Positions 1 through 5,692 are shown, numbered from the stretch's first letter. The stretch is 5,766 nucleotides of DNA from Lachnospiraceae bacterium (GCA_900767585.1 CAAFZP010000079.1:1-5766), one strand, 5' to 3'. Translations and numbers: made by a program. The notes: generated by a model from the letters alone, not told the origin.

Positions 1-32
1 CCCTCTTTCCCTACACGACGCTCTTCCGATCT
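1..32 (+). other. Illumina adapter remnant at contig end (artifact)
   Basis: Positions 3-32 match the last 30 bases of the Illumina TruSeq/read-1 adapter base for base, beginning ctctttccctacacg and ending gctcttccgatct. Position 2 differs from the adapter and position 1 agrees. This is untrimmed library sequence, so the window starts at a contig end and genomic sequence begins at about 33. It should be masked before any comparison. Confidence 0.97.
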
Positions 33-298
33 GGAATCCAAAGCCAAACGGATACCGCAGTCTGCATCTGATCGTGGAGATTCCGATTTTCTTGTCAAAT
101 GAGAAAAAATACATGAAAGTTGAAGTGCAGTTTCGGACAATTGCAATGGATTTCTGGGCGAGTCTTGATCATAAGCTCAAGTATAAGAAAGACAATCTGA
201 AGCATCCGGAGATTATTGCGAAGGAGTTAAAGAAGTGTGCAGATACGATTACGGCGATGGACTACAAGATGCAGGAGATCCGGAGTCTGCTGGAATAA
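33..298 (+). CDS. Small alarmone synthetase (GTP pyrophosphokinase, YwaC/RelP-like), 5'-truncated
   Basis: This is the C-terminal part of a RelA/SpoT-type synthetase that transfers pyrophosphate from ATP to GDP or GTP to make the stringent-response alarmone (p)ppGpp in the cytoplasm. The first whole codon is at 35, and 87 residues remain before the TAA at 296-298. The visible hallmarks are NPKPNGYRSLHLIVEIP at the start, then VEVQFRTIAMDFWASLDHKL, which carries the catalytic glutamate of the ExQxR motif and the conserved FWA..xHKL stretch. A short helical tail ending QEIRSLLE follows, with no TGS or ACT regulatory domain, as expected for single-domain synthetases. From memory, the pattern is closer to Bacillus YwaC/RelP than to YjbM/RelQ. 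The N-terminal half, including the GTP-binding G-loop region, is missing because the contig ends in the adapter. The GTG at 74 is internal, not a start. The flavin reductase-like gene follows 57 bp downstream with no visible terminator between them. Confidence 0.93.
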
Positions 299-342
299 TA
301 TTGTGATTGTAATTTGAATTATCAAGGAGCTACAAGCAGGAC

Positions 343-348
343 AGGAGG
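343..348 (+). promoter_or_regulatory. Ribosome binding site for the flavin reductase-like gene
   Basis: A perfect AGGAGG lies 7 bases before the ATG at 356. It decides the start: the reading frame stays open back to a TTG at 314, but that codon has no comparable site in front of it and would place this binding site inside the gene. Confidence 0.85.
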
Positions 349-355
349 CAGAAAA

Positions 356-922
356 ATGGCAAAACAGGTTTGGAAACCGGGAAATATGTTGTATCCGGTA
401 CCGGCGGTGATGGTAACAACCGGTGATGGAAATGGAATCGATGACATTATTACGATCGCATGGACGGGAACCATCAATTCGGATCCACCGATGGTATCGA
501 TCTCTGTACGAAAGTCAAGATATTCACATGAATTACTCACGAAAAACGGAGAGTTCGTCATTAATTTAGTGACGAAGGATCTGTGCTATGCGATGGATTA
601 TTGTGGTGTAAAATCAGGCAGAGATGTAGATAAATTCGCGGAGATGAAGCTGACGAAGGGCAAGGCACAGACCGTATCTGTACCGGTCATTGAAGAAAGC
701 CCGGTCAATATCGAGTGTAAGGTCACGCAGGTAATAGAGCTTGGCTCCCATGATATGTTCTTAGCGGAGGTAACAGCCGTACTTGCGGATGAGAAATACA
801 TGGATGAGACAGGGAAGTTTGACCTGAATAAGACAGATTTGATTGCATATTCCCACGGACAGTATTTTACGCTTGGTGATTATGTCGGCAAATTCGGATA
901 CAGTGTACAGAAAAAGAAATAA
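356..922 (+). CDS. Flavin reductase-like FMN-binding family protein
   Basis: The product has 188 aa, typical for single-domain members of the flavin reductase-like family (Pfam Flavin_Reduct, split-barrel FMN-binding fold). These are soluble cytoplasmic proteins that bind FMN, and many reduce flavin with NAD(P)H or act in small redox systems. The substrate cannot be told from this sequence. Visible family features in order are YPVPAVMVTTGD near residue 12, DDIITIAWTGTINSDPPMVSISV at about 28-50 (the flavin-binding strand and loop), a YSHELL motif with GEFVINL just after it, and SHDMFLAEV near residue 140. No signal peptide, membrane segment or cysteine-rich metal site is visible, so it is unlikely to be a rubredoxin or flavodoxin fusion. 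The ATG at 356 is chosen because of the AGGAGG in front of it. It follows the alarmone synthetase at a short distance and may share its transcript. A hairpin lies 28 bases after its stop. Confidence 0.9.
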   Translation: MAKQVWKPGNMLYPVPAVMVTTGDGNGIDDIITIAWTGTINSDPPMVSISVRKSRYSHELLTKNGEFVINLVTKDLCYAMDYCGVKSGRDVDKFAEMKLTKGKAQTVSVPVIEESPVNIECKVTQVIELGSHDMFLAEVTAVLADEKYMDETGKFDLNKTDLIAYSHGQYFTLGDYVGKFGYSVQKKK

Positions 923-950
923 GTATTGATAAATAGTGATACCTATCATA

Positions 951-1013
951 GAAAAGAACATTTGCAACGTTCACAAAAGTTTCAGATTTTTTTCGTTGAC
1001 AGATGTTCTTTTC
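951..1013. repeat. Long inverted repeat between the flavin reductase-like gene and comM
   Basis: The outer arms gaaaagaacat (951-961) and atgttcttttc (1003-1013) are perfect 11-bp reverse complements. Pairing continues inwards with 962-964 against 1000-1002 (one G-U pair), a bulged A at 999, then caacg (965-969) against cgttg (994-998). The stem is about 19 bp around a loop of 24 bases. The right arm runs into a T-rich stretch, so it could end transcription of the upstream gene. It also overlaps the candidate comM promoter, so an operator or attenuator is an alternative. The structure is seen directly; the role is inferred. Confidence 0.75.
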
Positions 1014-1024
1014 TTTTATACTAT
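996..1024 (+). promoter_or_regulatory. Candidate sigma-A promoter for comM-dprA
   Basis: A consensus -35 TTGACA lies at 996-1001. The possible -10 boxes are TATACT at 1017-1022 (5 of 6 matches, short 15-base spacer) and TACTAT at 1019-1024 (4 of 6, 17-base spacer). Either would start transcription about 30 bases before the comM ATG. The -35 sits in the right half of the inverted repeat, so a folded structure or a bound dimer there could block polymerase. Confidence 0.6.
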
Positions 1025-1050
1025 AAAATTGGCCAGCGCCCTTGGAGAAG

Positions 1051-1057
1051 AAGGGAG
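1051..1057 (+). promoter_or_regulatory. Ribosome binding site that decides the comM start
   Basis: AAGGGAG lies 5 bases before the ATG at 1063. The frame is also open to a TTG at 1042, but that start would put this site inside the coding region and add seven residues that do not fit the usual N-terminus of the family, where a short MFxKVxS opening is common. Confidence 0.75.
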
Positions 1058-1062
1058 CGAAT

Positions 1063-2607
1063 ATGTTTAGTAAAGTAAAAAGCTGTGCGGTTCACGGTGT
1101 GGATGGACAGATGATCGATGTGGAGGCAGATGTGAATGATGGTCTGCCTGTATTTACCATGGTTGGATATCTGTCATCGTCTGTCAGGGAGGCATCGGAA
1201 CGCGTGCGGACTGCGCTTAAGAATTCTAGCTTTCATTTGCCACCGAAGCGCATCACGATCAATTTATCCCCGGCAGATATGAGAAAAGATGGTTCCGGAT
1301 ATGACCTTGCGATTGCAACAGCCGTGCTTCTGTCACTTGGCGTAACAGCGGAATTACCGATGGAACAGACGTTGGTGCTCGGAGAACTGAGCCTGGACGG
1401 ATCGATAAAAGCGATTCCAGGTGTTCTTCCGATGGTTATCTGTGCCAGAGAAGAAGGTATGACAAGCTGCATTGTTCCAAAAGAAAATGTGCAGGAGGCT
1501 GCTTTGGTGCAAGGAATATCGGTTATAGGTGTTTCAAGCCTGCAGGAGACCATGGAGTATATCCAGGGAATAAAAGAATATGACAATACGAATGTCAGGA
1601 AACCGGCTGTGGATACATCAGAATATCTGTATGATATTGATTTTTCTGATGTAGTAGGACAGGAAAGCATCAAGCGGGGGATGGAGATTGCTGCGGCTGG
1701 ATTTCATAATGTGTTGTTAACCGGTGCAGCCGGCGCAGGGAAATCCATGCTCGCGAAGCGTCTGCCGACGATCCTGCCGCAGATGAGCTTCGAAGAAAGT
1801 CTGGAAGTGACAAAGATATACAGCGTCGGAGGGATGTTACCGCCGGAAGGGGGATTGATCCACAGGCGTCCGTTCCGGGCACCACATCACACAATCTCGG
1901 AATATGCACTGATCGGTGGCGGCAGGGTTCCGACACCGGGGGAGGTGAGCTTTGCGCATTACGGTGTTCTGTTTTTAGATGAACTTCCGGAGTTTTCCAA
2001 ACCTGTGTTGGAGGTGCTGCGCCAGCCGTTAGAAGAACGGAGAATCCGGATATCGAGAGTACAGGCATCGTATGAATTCCCAGCGGATTTTATGTTTGTG
2101 GCGGCGATGAATCCATGTCCATGTGGAAACTACCCGGATTATAGGAGGTGCAGCTGCACGGAACAGCAGATCCGCCGCTATCAAAGTAAGGTAAGCGGAC
2201 CGTTGCTTGACCGGATCGATATCCGGATGGAGGTTAAAGGCGTAAAGCAGGAGGCACTTTTCTCCAAACAGAAAACGGAATCTTCGAAGACAATCCGGGC
2301 ACGTGTGGAACAGGCAAGACAAATGCAGAAGGAACGGTTTGCCGGAACCGGACTGTTGTTTAATTCACAGCTTGATGGAAAGAATCTGGAGGAATATATC
2401 AAGTTGTCTGCGGAAGGAAAAAGGCTGGTACTTCAGCTGTTTGAAGAACAGGAATTATCTGTCCGGGGTGTGCACCGCGTCTTGAAGCTTGCCCGCACAA
2501 TCGCGGATCTGGCTGGCAGTGAAGAGATTGAAAATGCACATCTGCAGGAAGCGGCATTTTACCGCAATCAGGATGTATTTGCAAAGGAGGTTCTGTATGG
2601 AAACTAG
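1063..2607 (+). CDS. comM: ComM/YifB-family AAA+ ATPase (Mg-chelatase-like)
   Basis: This full-length protein (514 aa; the family is usually about 500) is the AAA+ motor ComM/YifB. In Vibrio and other bacteria ComM is a hexameric helicase that promotes branch migration while transforming DNA is integrated. It is not a real magnesium chelatase despite older names. An N-terminal ChlI-like domain spans about residues 20-140 (TINLSPADMRKDGSGYDLAIA). The AAA+ core follows, with Walker A GAAGAGKS at 221-228, Walker B VLFLDE at 302-307, sensor asparagine N350 and DRID at 383-386. Cysteines 352, 354, 363 and 365 (NPCPCG...CSC) form a probable zinc site. The C-terminal lid domain contains RVLKLARTIADLAGSEEI. 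Walker A has AA where many homologues have PP, but GxxGxGKS is intact. The gene overlaps dprA by 11 bp, which supports a role in DNA uptake. A candidate promoter with a dyad lies just upstream. Confidence 0.96.
   Translation: MFSKVKSCAVHGVDGQMIDVEADVNDGLPVFTMVGYLSSSVREASERVRTALKNSSFHLPPKRITINLSPADMRKDGSGYDLAIATAVLLSLGVTAELPMEQTLVLGELSLDGSIKAIPGVLPMVICAREEGMTSCIVPKENVQEAALVQGISVIGVSSLQETMEYIQGIKEYDNTNVRKPAVDTSEYLYDIDFSDVVGQESIKRGMEIAAAGFHNVLLTGAAGAGKSMLAKRLPTILPQMSFEESLEVTKIYSVGGMLPPEGGLIHRRPFRAPHHTISEYALIGGGRVPTPGEVSFAHYGVLFLDELPEFSKPVLEVLRQPLEERRIRISRVQASYEFPADFMFVAAMNPCPCGNYPDYRRCSCTEQQIRRYQSKVSGPLLDRIDIRMEVKGVKQEALFSKQKTESSKTIRARVEQARQMQKERFAGTGLLFNSQLDGKNLEEYIKLSAEGKRLVLQLFEEQELSVRGVHRVLKLARTIADLAGSEEIENAHLQEAAFYRNQDVFAKEVLYGN
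2583..2590 (+). promoter_or_regulatory. Ribosome binding site for dprA inside the end of comM
   Basis: AAAGGAGG lies within the last comM codons, 6 bases before the ATG at 2597. It fixes the dprA start, although the frame is open further upstream to 2489 inside comM. Ribosomes finishing comM pass directly over the site, so the two genes are probably translationally coupled. Confidence 0.88.
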
Positions 2608-3739
2608 AAGTGAGATGGCAAGGCTTTGGCTATATGGAAATCATGAGATATCATCAAAAGTAAAATATTATCTGATTCTACGGTACGGTACGGCCGAGCA
2701 GGCTATGGAGCAATCGGTACCGGAGCTTGAGAAAGAGCTGGCAAAGCAATTTGAACCGGCGGAATATCAGACGCTTTTACTTCGCAAAAATACAAATTAT
2801 CTGGATGAAGTATACGGACGATTAAAGGAACGAAACATCCGGATCTTATATCCGGGGCATCCGTTATACCCGGAGAAGCTTACAAATATCTACGATAAAC
2901 CGGAGATTTTATTTGCGCGTGGCAAAATCCGGGAGAGCATCAATTATTATAATCAGTCGGTTGCGATTGTGGGTGCACGCAATGCAGATACATACTGCAA
3001 AGAAACAACACGTATCTTCGCGAGGGAGCTTGCAAAGGCAGGAATCCAGATTGTGAGTGGACTGGCCAGGGGTATCGATGGTCAGGCACATCACGGCTGT
3101 CTGGAAGCAGGTGGCTATACGATCGCAGTGCTTGGCTGTGGAATTAATGTCACATATCCGCGCGAGAATATCGAGTTATTCGCACAGATCGAAGAACGTG
3201 GATTGATTCTGTCCGAATATTGTCTGGATGTACCGCCGCTTGCGTTTCAGTTCCCGCTCAGGAACCGGATCATAAGCGGACTGTCGGATGGTGTATTAGT
3301 ATCCTGTGCCAAGAAGAAAAGCGGTTCTCTGATTACAGCAGATCTGGCACTTGATCAGGGAAAACAGGTGTACGCTCTGCCGGGCAGAGTATTAGATGCA
3401 TTCAGTGAGGGTACAAACCACCTGATTCAGATGGGCGCGATGTGCGTGACAAGACCAAAGGATATCCTGCTTGATCTGTGGGGAGAGGAACGCCTGAATA
3501 TGGATGATGTTAGCGGTGCTGCATCCGGTAGTGCTGAAAAACAATGTGAAATGCGGGATAACCTGACAGCCGCAGAACGGACCGTATATGACCTTCTAGG
3601 TTTAGATCCGGTACATGTGGATGATGTGATCGCACAGGCAAGACTCGGTGTATCGACGACGATCAGTGTGCTTTATGAGCTGGAGCGGCGAAACGTGATC
3701 GAGCAGCCGGTGCGAGGGTATTATATATGGAGCTTGTGA
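2597..3739 (+). CDS. dprA: DNA-processing protein DprA (RecA loader in transformation)
   Basis: DprA binds incoming single-stranded DNA in the cytoplasm, protects it and loads RecA. The 380 aa are normal for three-domain Firmicute members. An N-terminal helical SAM-like part spans roughly residues 1-75. The Rossmann-like core begins near residue 85 and carries VAIVGARN at 122-129, SGLARGIDGQAH at 154-165, FPLRNRIISGLS from 219, GSLITA at 243-248, and EGTNHLIQMGA near residue 273. A C-terminal winged-helix domain (DprA WH type) spans about 323-380, beginning LTAAERTVYDLL. All core motifs look intact, so the gene is probably functional. It is the second gene of a comM-dprA operon. Its last 13 bases overlap the next, AT-rich ORF. 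In many Firmicutes topA follows dprA, but not here. DprA is often present in species not known to be transformable, so competence itself is not proven. Confidence 0.97.
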   Translation: METRSEMARLWLYGNHEISSKVKYYLILRYGTAEQAMEQSVPELEKELAKQFEPAEYQTLLLRKNTNYLDEVYGRLKERNIRILYPGHPLYPEKLTNIYDKPEILFARGKIRESINYYNQSVAIVGARNADTYCKETTRIFARELAKAGIQIVSGLARGIDGQAHHGCLEAGGYTIAVLGCGINVTYPRENIELFAQIEERGLILSEYCLDVPPLAFQFPLRNRIISGLSDGVLVSCAKKKSGSLITADLALDQGKQVYALPGRVLDAFSEGTNHLIQMGAMCVTRPKDILLDLWGEERLNMDDVSGAASGSAEKQCEMRDNLTAAERTVYDLLGLDPVHVDDVIAQARLGVSTTISVLYELERRNVIEQPVRGYYIWSL

Positions 3740-4260
3740 AGAAAAAATGTACAGTAATTTATGATATAAAAAATAATCCTATTGTTTTAATAAAGGATAT
3801 TAGATTTAAGGGAAAAAGAAATATAAATTGGAATGAGGTGGAGAAGTATGTAAAAGAATATGTAGGAAGTTGCTATGAAGTGATTGAAACTTCTGATAAA
3901 ATATACATAGGATCAGATTTTCCAAATGAATTAAAGGGGTCTGAGGATACAAAAAGGCTTAAAGGTGCAAATGCAAAAGCAAAAGCTAATTCTACAAGTG
4001 AATTACCGATGCTATTAAAAATAGCAAAAAATAAGCGTTGGCAGGAAAATTTCAAAAATAAACATGGGATGGATGCAAAATATGGGTGGTATCGTTTTAC
4101 ATCTCGATTTGCGTTGCCAATATATCTTGATAATGGAGAAATAGAACGGATAAATATTTTTCGTATAGAAATGCTGGTTAGACATGCATCAGATAATAAT
4201 TTATATTTATATGATTTGGTAAATATAAAAAAAGAAACGAGCACCCCGCTTGAATCGTAA
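3727..4260 (+). CDS. AT-rich ORF, LPD3-like domain known from phage MuF/polyvalent proteins
   Basis: The product has 177 aa and begins inside the last codons of dprA (13-bp overlap). A weak GAGGG at 3714-3718 stands 8 bases before the ATG. I recognise the sequence only from memory. It resembles a domain common at the C-terminus of clostridial phage head (MuF) and other polyvalent proteins, of the LPD3 type. Supporting stretches are KIYIGSDFPNEL (58-69), KGANAKAKANS (79-89), KNKRWQENFKNKHGMDAKYG (101-120), WYRFTSRFALPIY (121-133), MLVRH (149-153) and LYDLVNIKKETSTPL (161-175). It carries conserved-looking charged and aromatic residues (H113, K118, R123, R127, H153), but no catalytic role can be assigned. 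No signal peptide or membrane segment is seen. G+C over 3721-4260 is about 29% by hand count, against roughly 40-58% in sampled dprA lines, which suggests recent acquisition. No partner immunity or antitoxin gene is visible. A degenerate copy of its 3' end lies 148 bp downstream. Confidence 0.72.
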   Translation: MELVKKKCTVIYDIKNNPIVLIKDIRFKGKRNINWNEVEKYVKEYVGSCYEVIETSDKIYIGSDFPNELKGSEDTKRLKGANAKAKANSTSELPMLLKIAKNKRWQENFKNKHGMDAKYGWYRFTSRFALPIYLDNGEIERINIFRIEMLVRHASDNNLYLYDLVNIKKETSTPLES

Positions 4261-4303
4261 GATTGTACGGTAACAAACCCATTTCTTATAGAAATATTAC
4301 TAT
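4216..4303 (+). repeat. Direct repeat copy A: 3' end and flank of the AT-rich ORF
   Basis: This segment covers the last 14 codons and stop of the ORF (LVNIKKETSTPLES) and about 43 bases beyond. It matches copy B at 4364-4453. The first 45 bases align without gaps, with 28 identities by hand count and the TAA at the same place in both. After the stop they share tgtacgg, atttctt, atagaa and attactat with small indels. Confidence 0.75.
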
Positions 4304-4345
4304 AGATATGGTAATATTGTCAAGAGATATGGTAATATTGTCAAG
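4304..4345 (+). repeat. Perfect 21-bp tandem duplication
   Basis: The unit at 4304-4324 is repeated exactly at 4325-4345, starting agatatggtaat and ending attgtcaag. Identity stops one base after the second unit. Each unit contains gtaatatt, which is the reverse complement of aatattac at 4293-4300. The left arm can therefore pair with either copy, giving two alternative 8-bp hairpins. Slippage during replication is the simplest origin. Confidence 0.9.
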
Positions 4346-4363
4346 AAAATGATTCTAATAGTT

Positions 4364-4453
4364 TTGACTAGAATAAAAAAGAAACGTAGTAACCCGCTTG
4401 GGCAATAATGCTGTACGGCACAAAACCACATTTCTTAAATAGAACATTACTAT
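4364..4453 (+). pseudogene. Direct repeat copy B: 3'-terminal remnant of a second LPD3-like gene
   Basis: Read from 4364, the segment gives LTRIKKKRSNPLGQ and a TAA at 4406-4408, the same length as the end of the upstream ORF (LVNIKKETSTPLES). The shared NIKKET stretch is scrambled because the A-run is one base shorter in B (six against seven) and one extra base follows a few positions later. Similarity continues through 45 bases after the stop. No upstream body of this gene is left between the tandem repeat and 4364. It looks like the tail of a tandem paralogue whose body was deleted. Convergent insertion of a second element is possible. Confidence 0.62.
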
Positions 4454-4465
4454 TGATTAGATCCG

Positions 4466-4493
4466 TTGTCAATATAAAATATTTATCTTTAAT
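4466..4493 (+). promoter_or_regulatory. Candidate promoter for the two-pass membrane protein gene
   Basis: TTGTCA at 4466-4471 and TTTAAT at 4488-4493 each match 5 of 6 consensus bases and are separated by 16 bases. Transcription would begin about 75 bases before the ATG at 4576. In this AT-rich context chance matches are common, so the call is tentative. Confidence 0.4.
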
Positions 4494-4560
4494 GCATTCA
4501 TGGACAATTAAGTGAATTCGACAAACGTCACATAGTTGTTCGGACTGAAAAATCAAGTGT

Positions 4561-4566
4561 AGGAGG
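4561..4566 (+). promoter_or_regulatory. Ribosome binding site with two nearby ATGs
   Basis: AGGAGG lies 4 bases before an ATG at 4571 and 9 bases before the ATG at 4576. The first opens only ATG-ACA-TGA, whose TGA overlaps the second ATG by two bases. The second opens the 311-residue frame and is taken as the start. Stop-and-restart between the two is conceivable but not shown. Confidence 0.75.
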
Positions 4567-4575
4567 ATACATGAC

Positions 4576-5511
4576 ATGAAATATACGAATAAGCATATAA
4601 AAGAAGAATACAAATTAAATCAAATAGGGCGGACAATTGGAAAGATCCTCTTAGTGATAGGAATATTATTGGTGGGATTTGGAATGATTCAGACAAAGAG
4701 AAAGATGGATTATGTCCGACCATTTGAACTGGTATTACAGGAAGAATCCAATCCTGCGAATCAGACAGCATATATTGATATTATCCGGGTACCGGAGAAG
4801 TTGGCGGAAAATAAATATGAAGGATATTACCTTGTAACAACCGCTGAGGAAAGCTATATTGTAGGGATGCAATCGGAACAGTTTGCAGATTTGAAGCAGA
4901 GAGTGGAAGAGAACGGTACGGCAAGAGTGGAAGGCATGACGAAAGTTGTGATTGATGAGAACGTAAAAACAATCGTAAGTGCGTATATCAATCACAAATT
5001 TATTGCTATACGTATGACGAAGCTTACCTATGGAAAAATACTCAAGGAAGGATATTTTGTGAATCTGGATATCGGAGGCATCTTAATATTGATTGGAATT
5101 TTGCTTGTATTAACACAGGTGCGTGCGATTGAAAAATACAGACATCCATTGGCAGAGCAGATTGACGAAGAATGTAATCAGCCGGACGCTCTTTGGTTAA
5201 ATGATTTTAGAATTTATTTGACAAAGAGCTTCCTTGTATCTGTATATGGTGGAAAGTTGACTGTGCTGGATCTGGCAAAGGTACAATTGACAAGACTGTT
5301 TGAAACAGTGAAGGGAAGCATGAACGTTATCACTTTGGAGGTGACGACAACAGAACAGGAGAAAATAACTGTCAGCGAGAATGAATGGTCATTTTTTACA
5401 ATGAATGAAGAAGAGATTACTTATCTGACAGATGTATTCGGCAAAAGGAATATCGAATTTGTTTGTGAGATTCAACCGGATGAAGAAATCGATGAAGACG
5501 AAGAGTTTTGA
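4576..5511 (+). CDS. Two-pass membrane protein of unrecognised function
   Basis: The 311-aa protein has a basic N-terminus, a hydrophobic segment at about 21-38 (KILLVIGILLVGFGMI), a soluble region of about 120 residues, a second hydrophobic segment at about 163-182 (GGILILIGILLVLTQV) and a C-terminal domain of about 125 residues ending in an acidic tail, PDEEIDEDEEF. With two segments the ends should lie on the same side, probably the cytoplasm, with the middle region outside. There is no cleavable signal peptide or lipobox. The C-terminal region (DFRIYLTKSFLVSVYGG, then LDLAKVQLTRLFETVKG) has the alternating strand pattern of bacterial PH-like domains in small clostridial membrane proteins, but I cannot name a family. 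A duplicated piece of the gene (encoding TKLTYGKI) lies 676 bp downstream. Base composition is nearer to the core genes than to the AT-rich ORF before it. A GNAT remnant follows. Confidence 0.82.
   Translation: MKYTNKHIKEEYKLNQIGRTIGKILLVIGILLVGFGMIQTKRKMDYVRPFELVLQEESNPANQTAYIDIIRVPEKLAENKYEGYYLVTTAEESYIVGMQSEQFADLKQRVEENGTARVEGMTKVVIDENVKTIVSAYINHKFIAIRMTKLTYGKILKEGYFVNLDIGGILILIGILLVLTQVRAIEKYRHPLAEQIDEECNQPDALWLNDFRIYLTKSFLVSVYGGKLTVLDLAKVQLTRLFETVKGSMNVITLEVTTTEQEKITVSENEWSFFTMNEEEITYLTDVFGKRNIEFVCEIQPDEEIDEDEEF
5016..5040 (+). repeat. 25-bp near-perfect direct repeat, copy 1 (inside membrane-protein gene)
   Basis: This segment, starting gacgaagcttacc, matches 5692-5716 at 23 of 25 bases; the differences fall at positions 14 and 22 of the unit. 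Here it codes for part of TKLTYGKI. Similarity stops abruptly on both sides. Confidence 0.8.
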
Positions 5512-5521
5512 AACGGAAAAC

Positions 5522-5692
5522 ATGCATAGGAATTATGCAAAGGATAAAAGGAATAAGTTGCTCTTGAACGTATACCAAAAGAACGCACGGGCAATATCCT
5601 TTTATAAGAGAGAAGGATTTGAGATTCAACATAGTGGTTTCGATGAGGCTACCGGAGAAAAAGAATATGTAATGACATGGCAACACAAATAG
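5522..5692 (+). pseudogene. C-terminal fragment of a GNAT-family N-acetyltransferase
   Basis: From the ATG at 5522 the frame gives 56 residues that match the C-terminal end of GNAT acetyltransferases: YAKDKRNKLLLNVYQKNARA, then ISFYKREGFEIQHSG, and DEATGEKEYVMTW before the TAG at 5690-5692. The NVYQKNARAISFYKREGF pattern is the typical last strand and helix of RimI-like enzymes. A whole enzyme has about 140-170 residues. The part that would hold the acetyl-CoA loop (Q/RxxGxG/A) is absent, so the fragment cannot be active alone. The frame is open further left to 5432, but there it overlaps the acidic tail of the membrane-protein gene in another frame and shows no GNAT similarity. No good ribosome binding site precedes 5522 or 5480. 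It is most likely a relic left when the 5' part was replaced by the adjacent gene. An assembly join is the alternative. Confidence 0.82.

Larger units (their letters stand above)
4261..4575. other. 315-bp AT-rich gene-free stretch with repeats and a gene remnant
   Basis: No intact gene is supported here on either strand. The stretch holds the conserved 3' flank of the preceding ORF, a perfect 21-bp tandem duplication, a decayed second copy of that ORF's 3' end and flank, a possible promoter, and the ribosome binding site of the membrane-protein gene. No clear rho-independent terminator was found: the only short hairpin, an 8-bp pairing of 4293-4300 with 4311-4318, has no T-run after it. Confidence 0.7.

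Noticed and set aside
314..355. Upstream TTG start for the flavin reductase-like gene
   Set aside because: The perfect AGGAGG at 343-348 would lie inside the gene, and the 14 extra residues do not belong to the fold.
1723..1746. Apparently degenerate Walker A in ComM (AA in place of PP)
   Set aside because: The residues needed for ATP binding, GxxGxGKS, are all present, so there is no reason to call the ATPase inactive.
1233..2068. Long antisense frames opposite comM (1233-1673 and 1670-2068)
   Set aside because: They lie opposite a well-conserved AAA+ gene, show no family motifs, and have no ribosome binding site. They are shadows of the codon pattern.
2489..2596. Upstream start for DprA inside comM
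   Set aside because: AAAGGAGG directly before 2597 and the normal family N-terminus support the shorter form. The extra 36 residues only reflect comM coding sequence read in another frame.
3873..4244. 123-codon reverse-strand frame opposite the AT-rich ORF
   Set aside because: The forward frame has recognisable domain motifs (WYRFTSRFALP, NIKKETSTPL). The reverse frame has none and no start signals.
4304..4345. CRISPR-like or integron attC-like interpretation of the repeats
   Set aside because: There are only two directly abutting units with no spacers, and no cas or integrase gene is present. The conserved flanks do not show paired attC core sites.
4368..4613. 81-codon reverse-strand frame across the gene-free stretch
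   Set aside because: It runs through the degenerate repeat B, the promoter and ribosome binding site of the forward gene and the start of that gene. The translation is low-complexity and hydrophobic with no recognisable motif.
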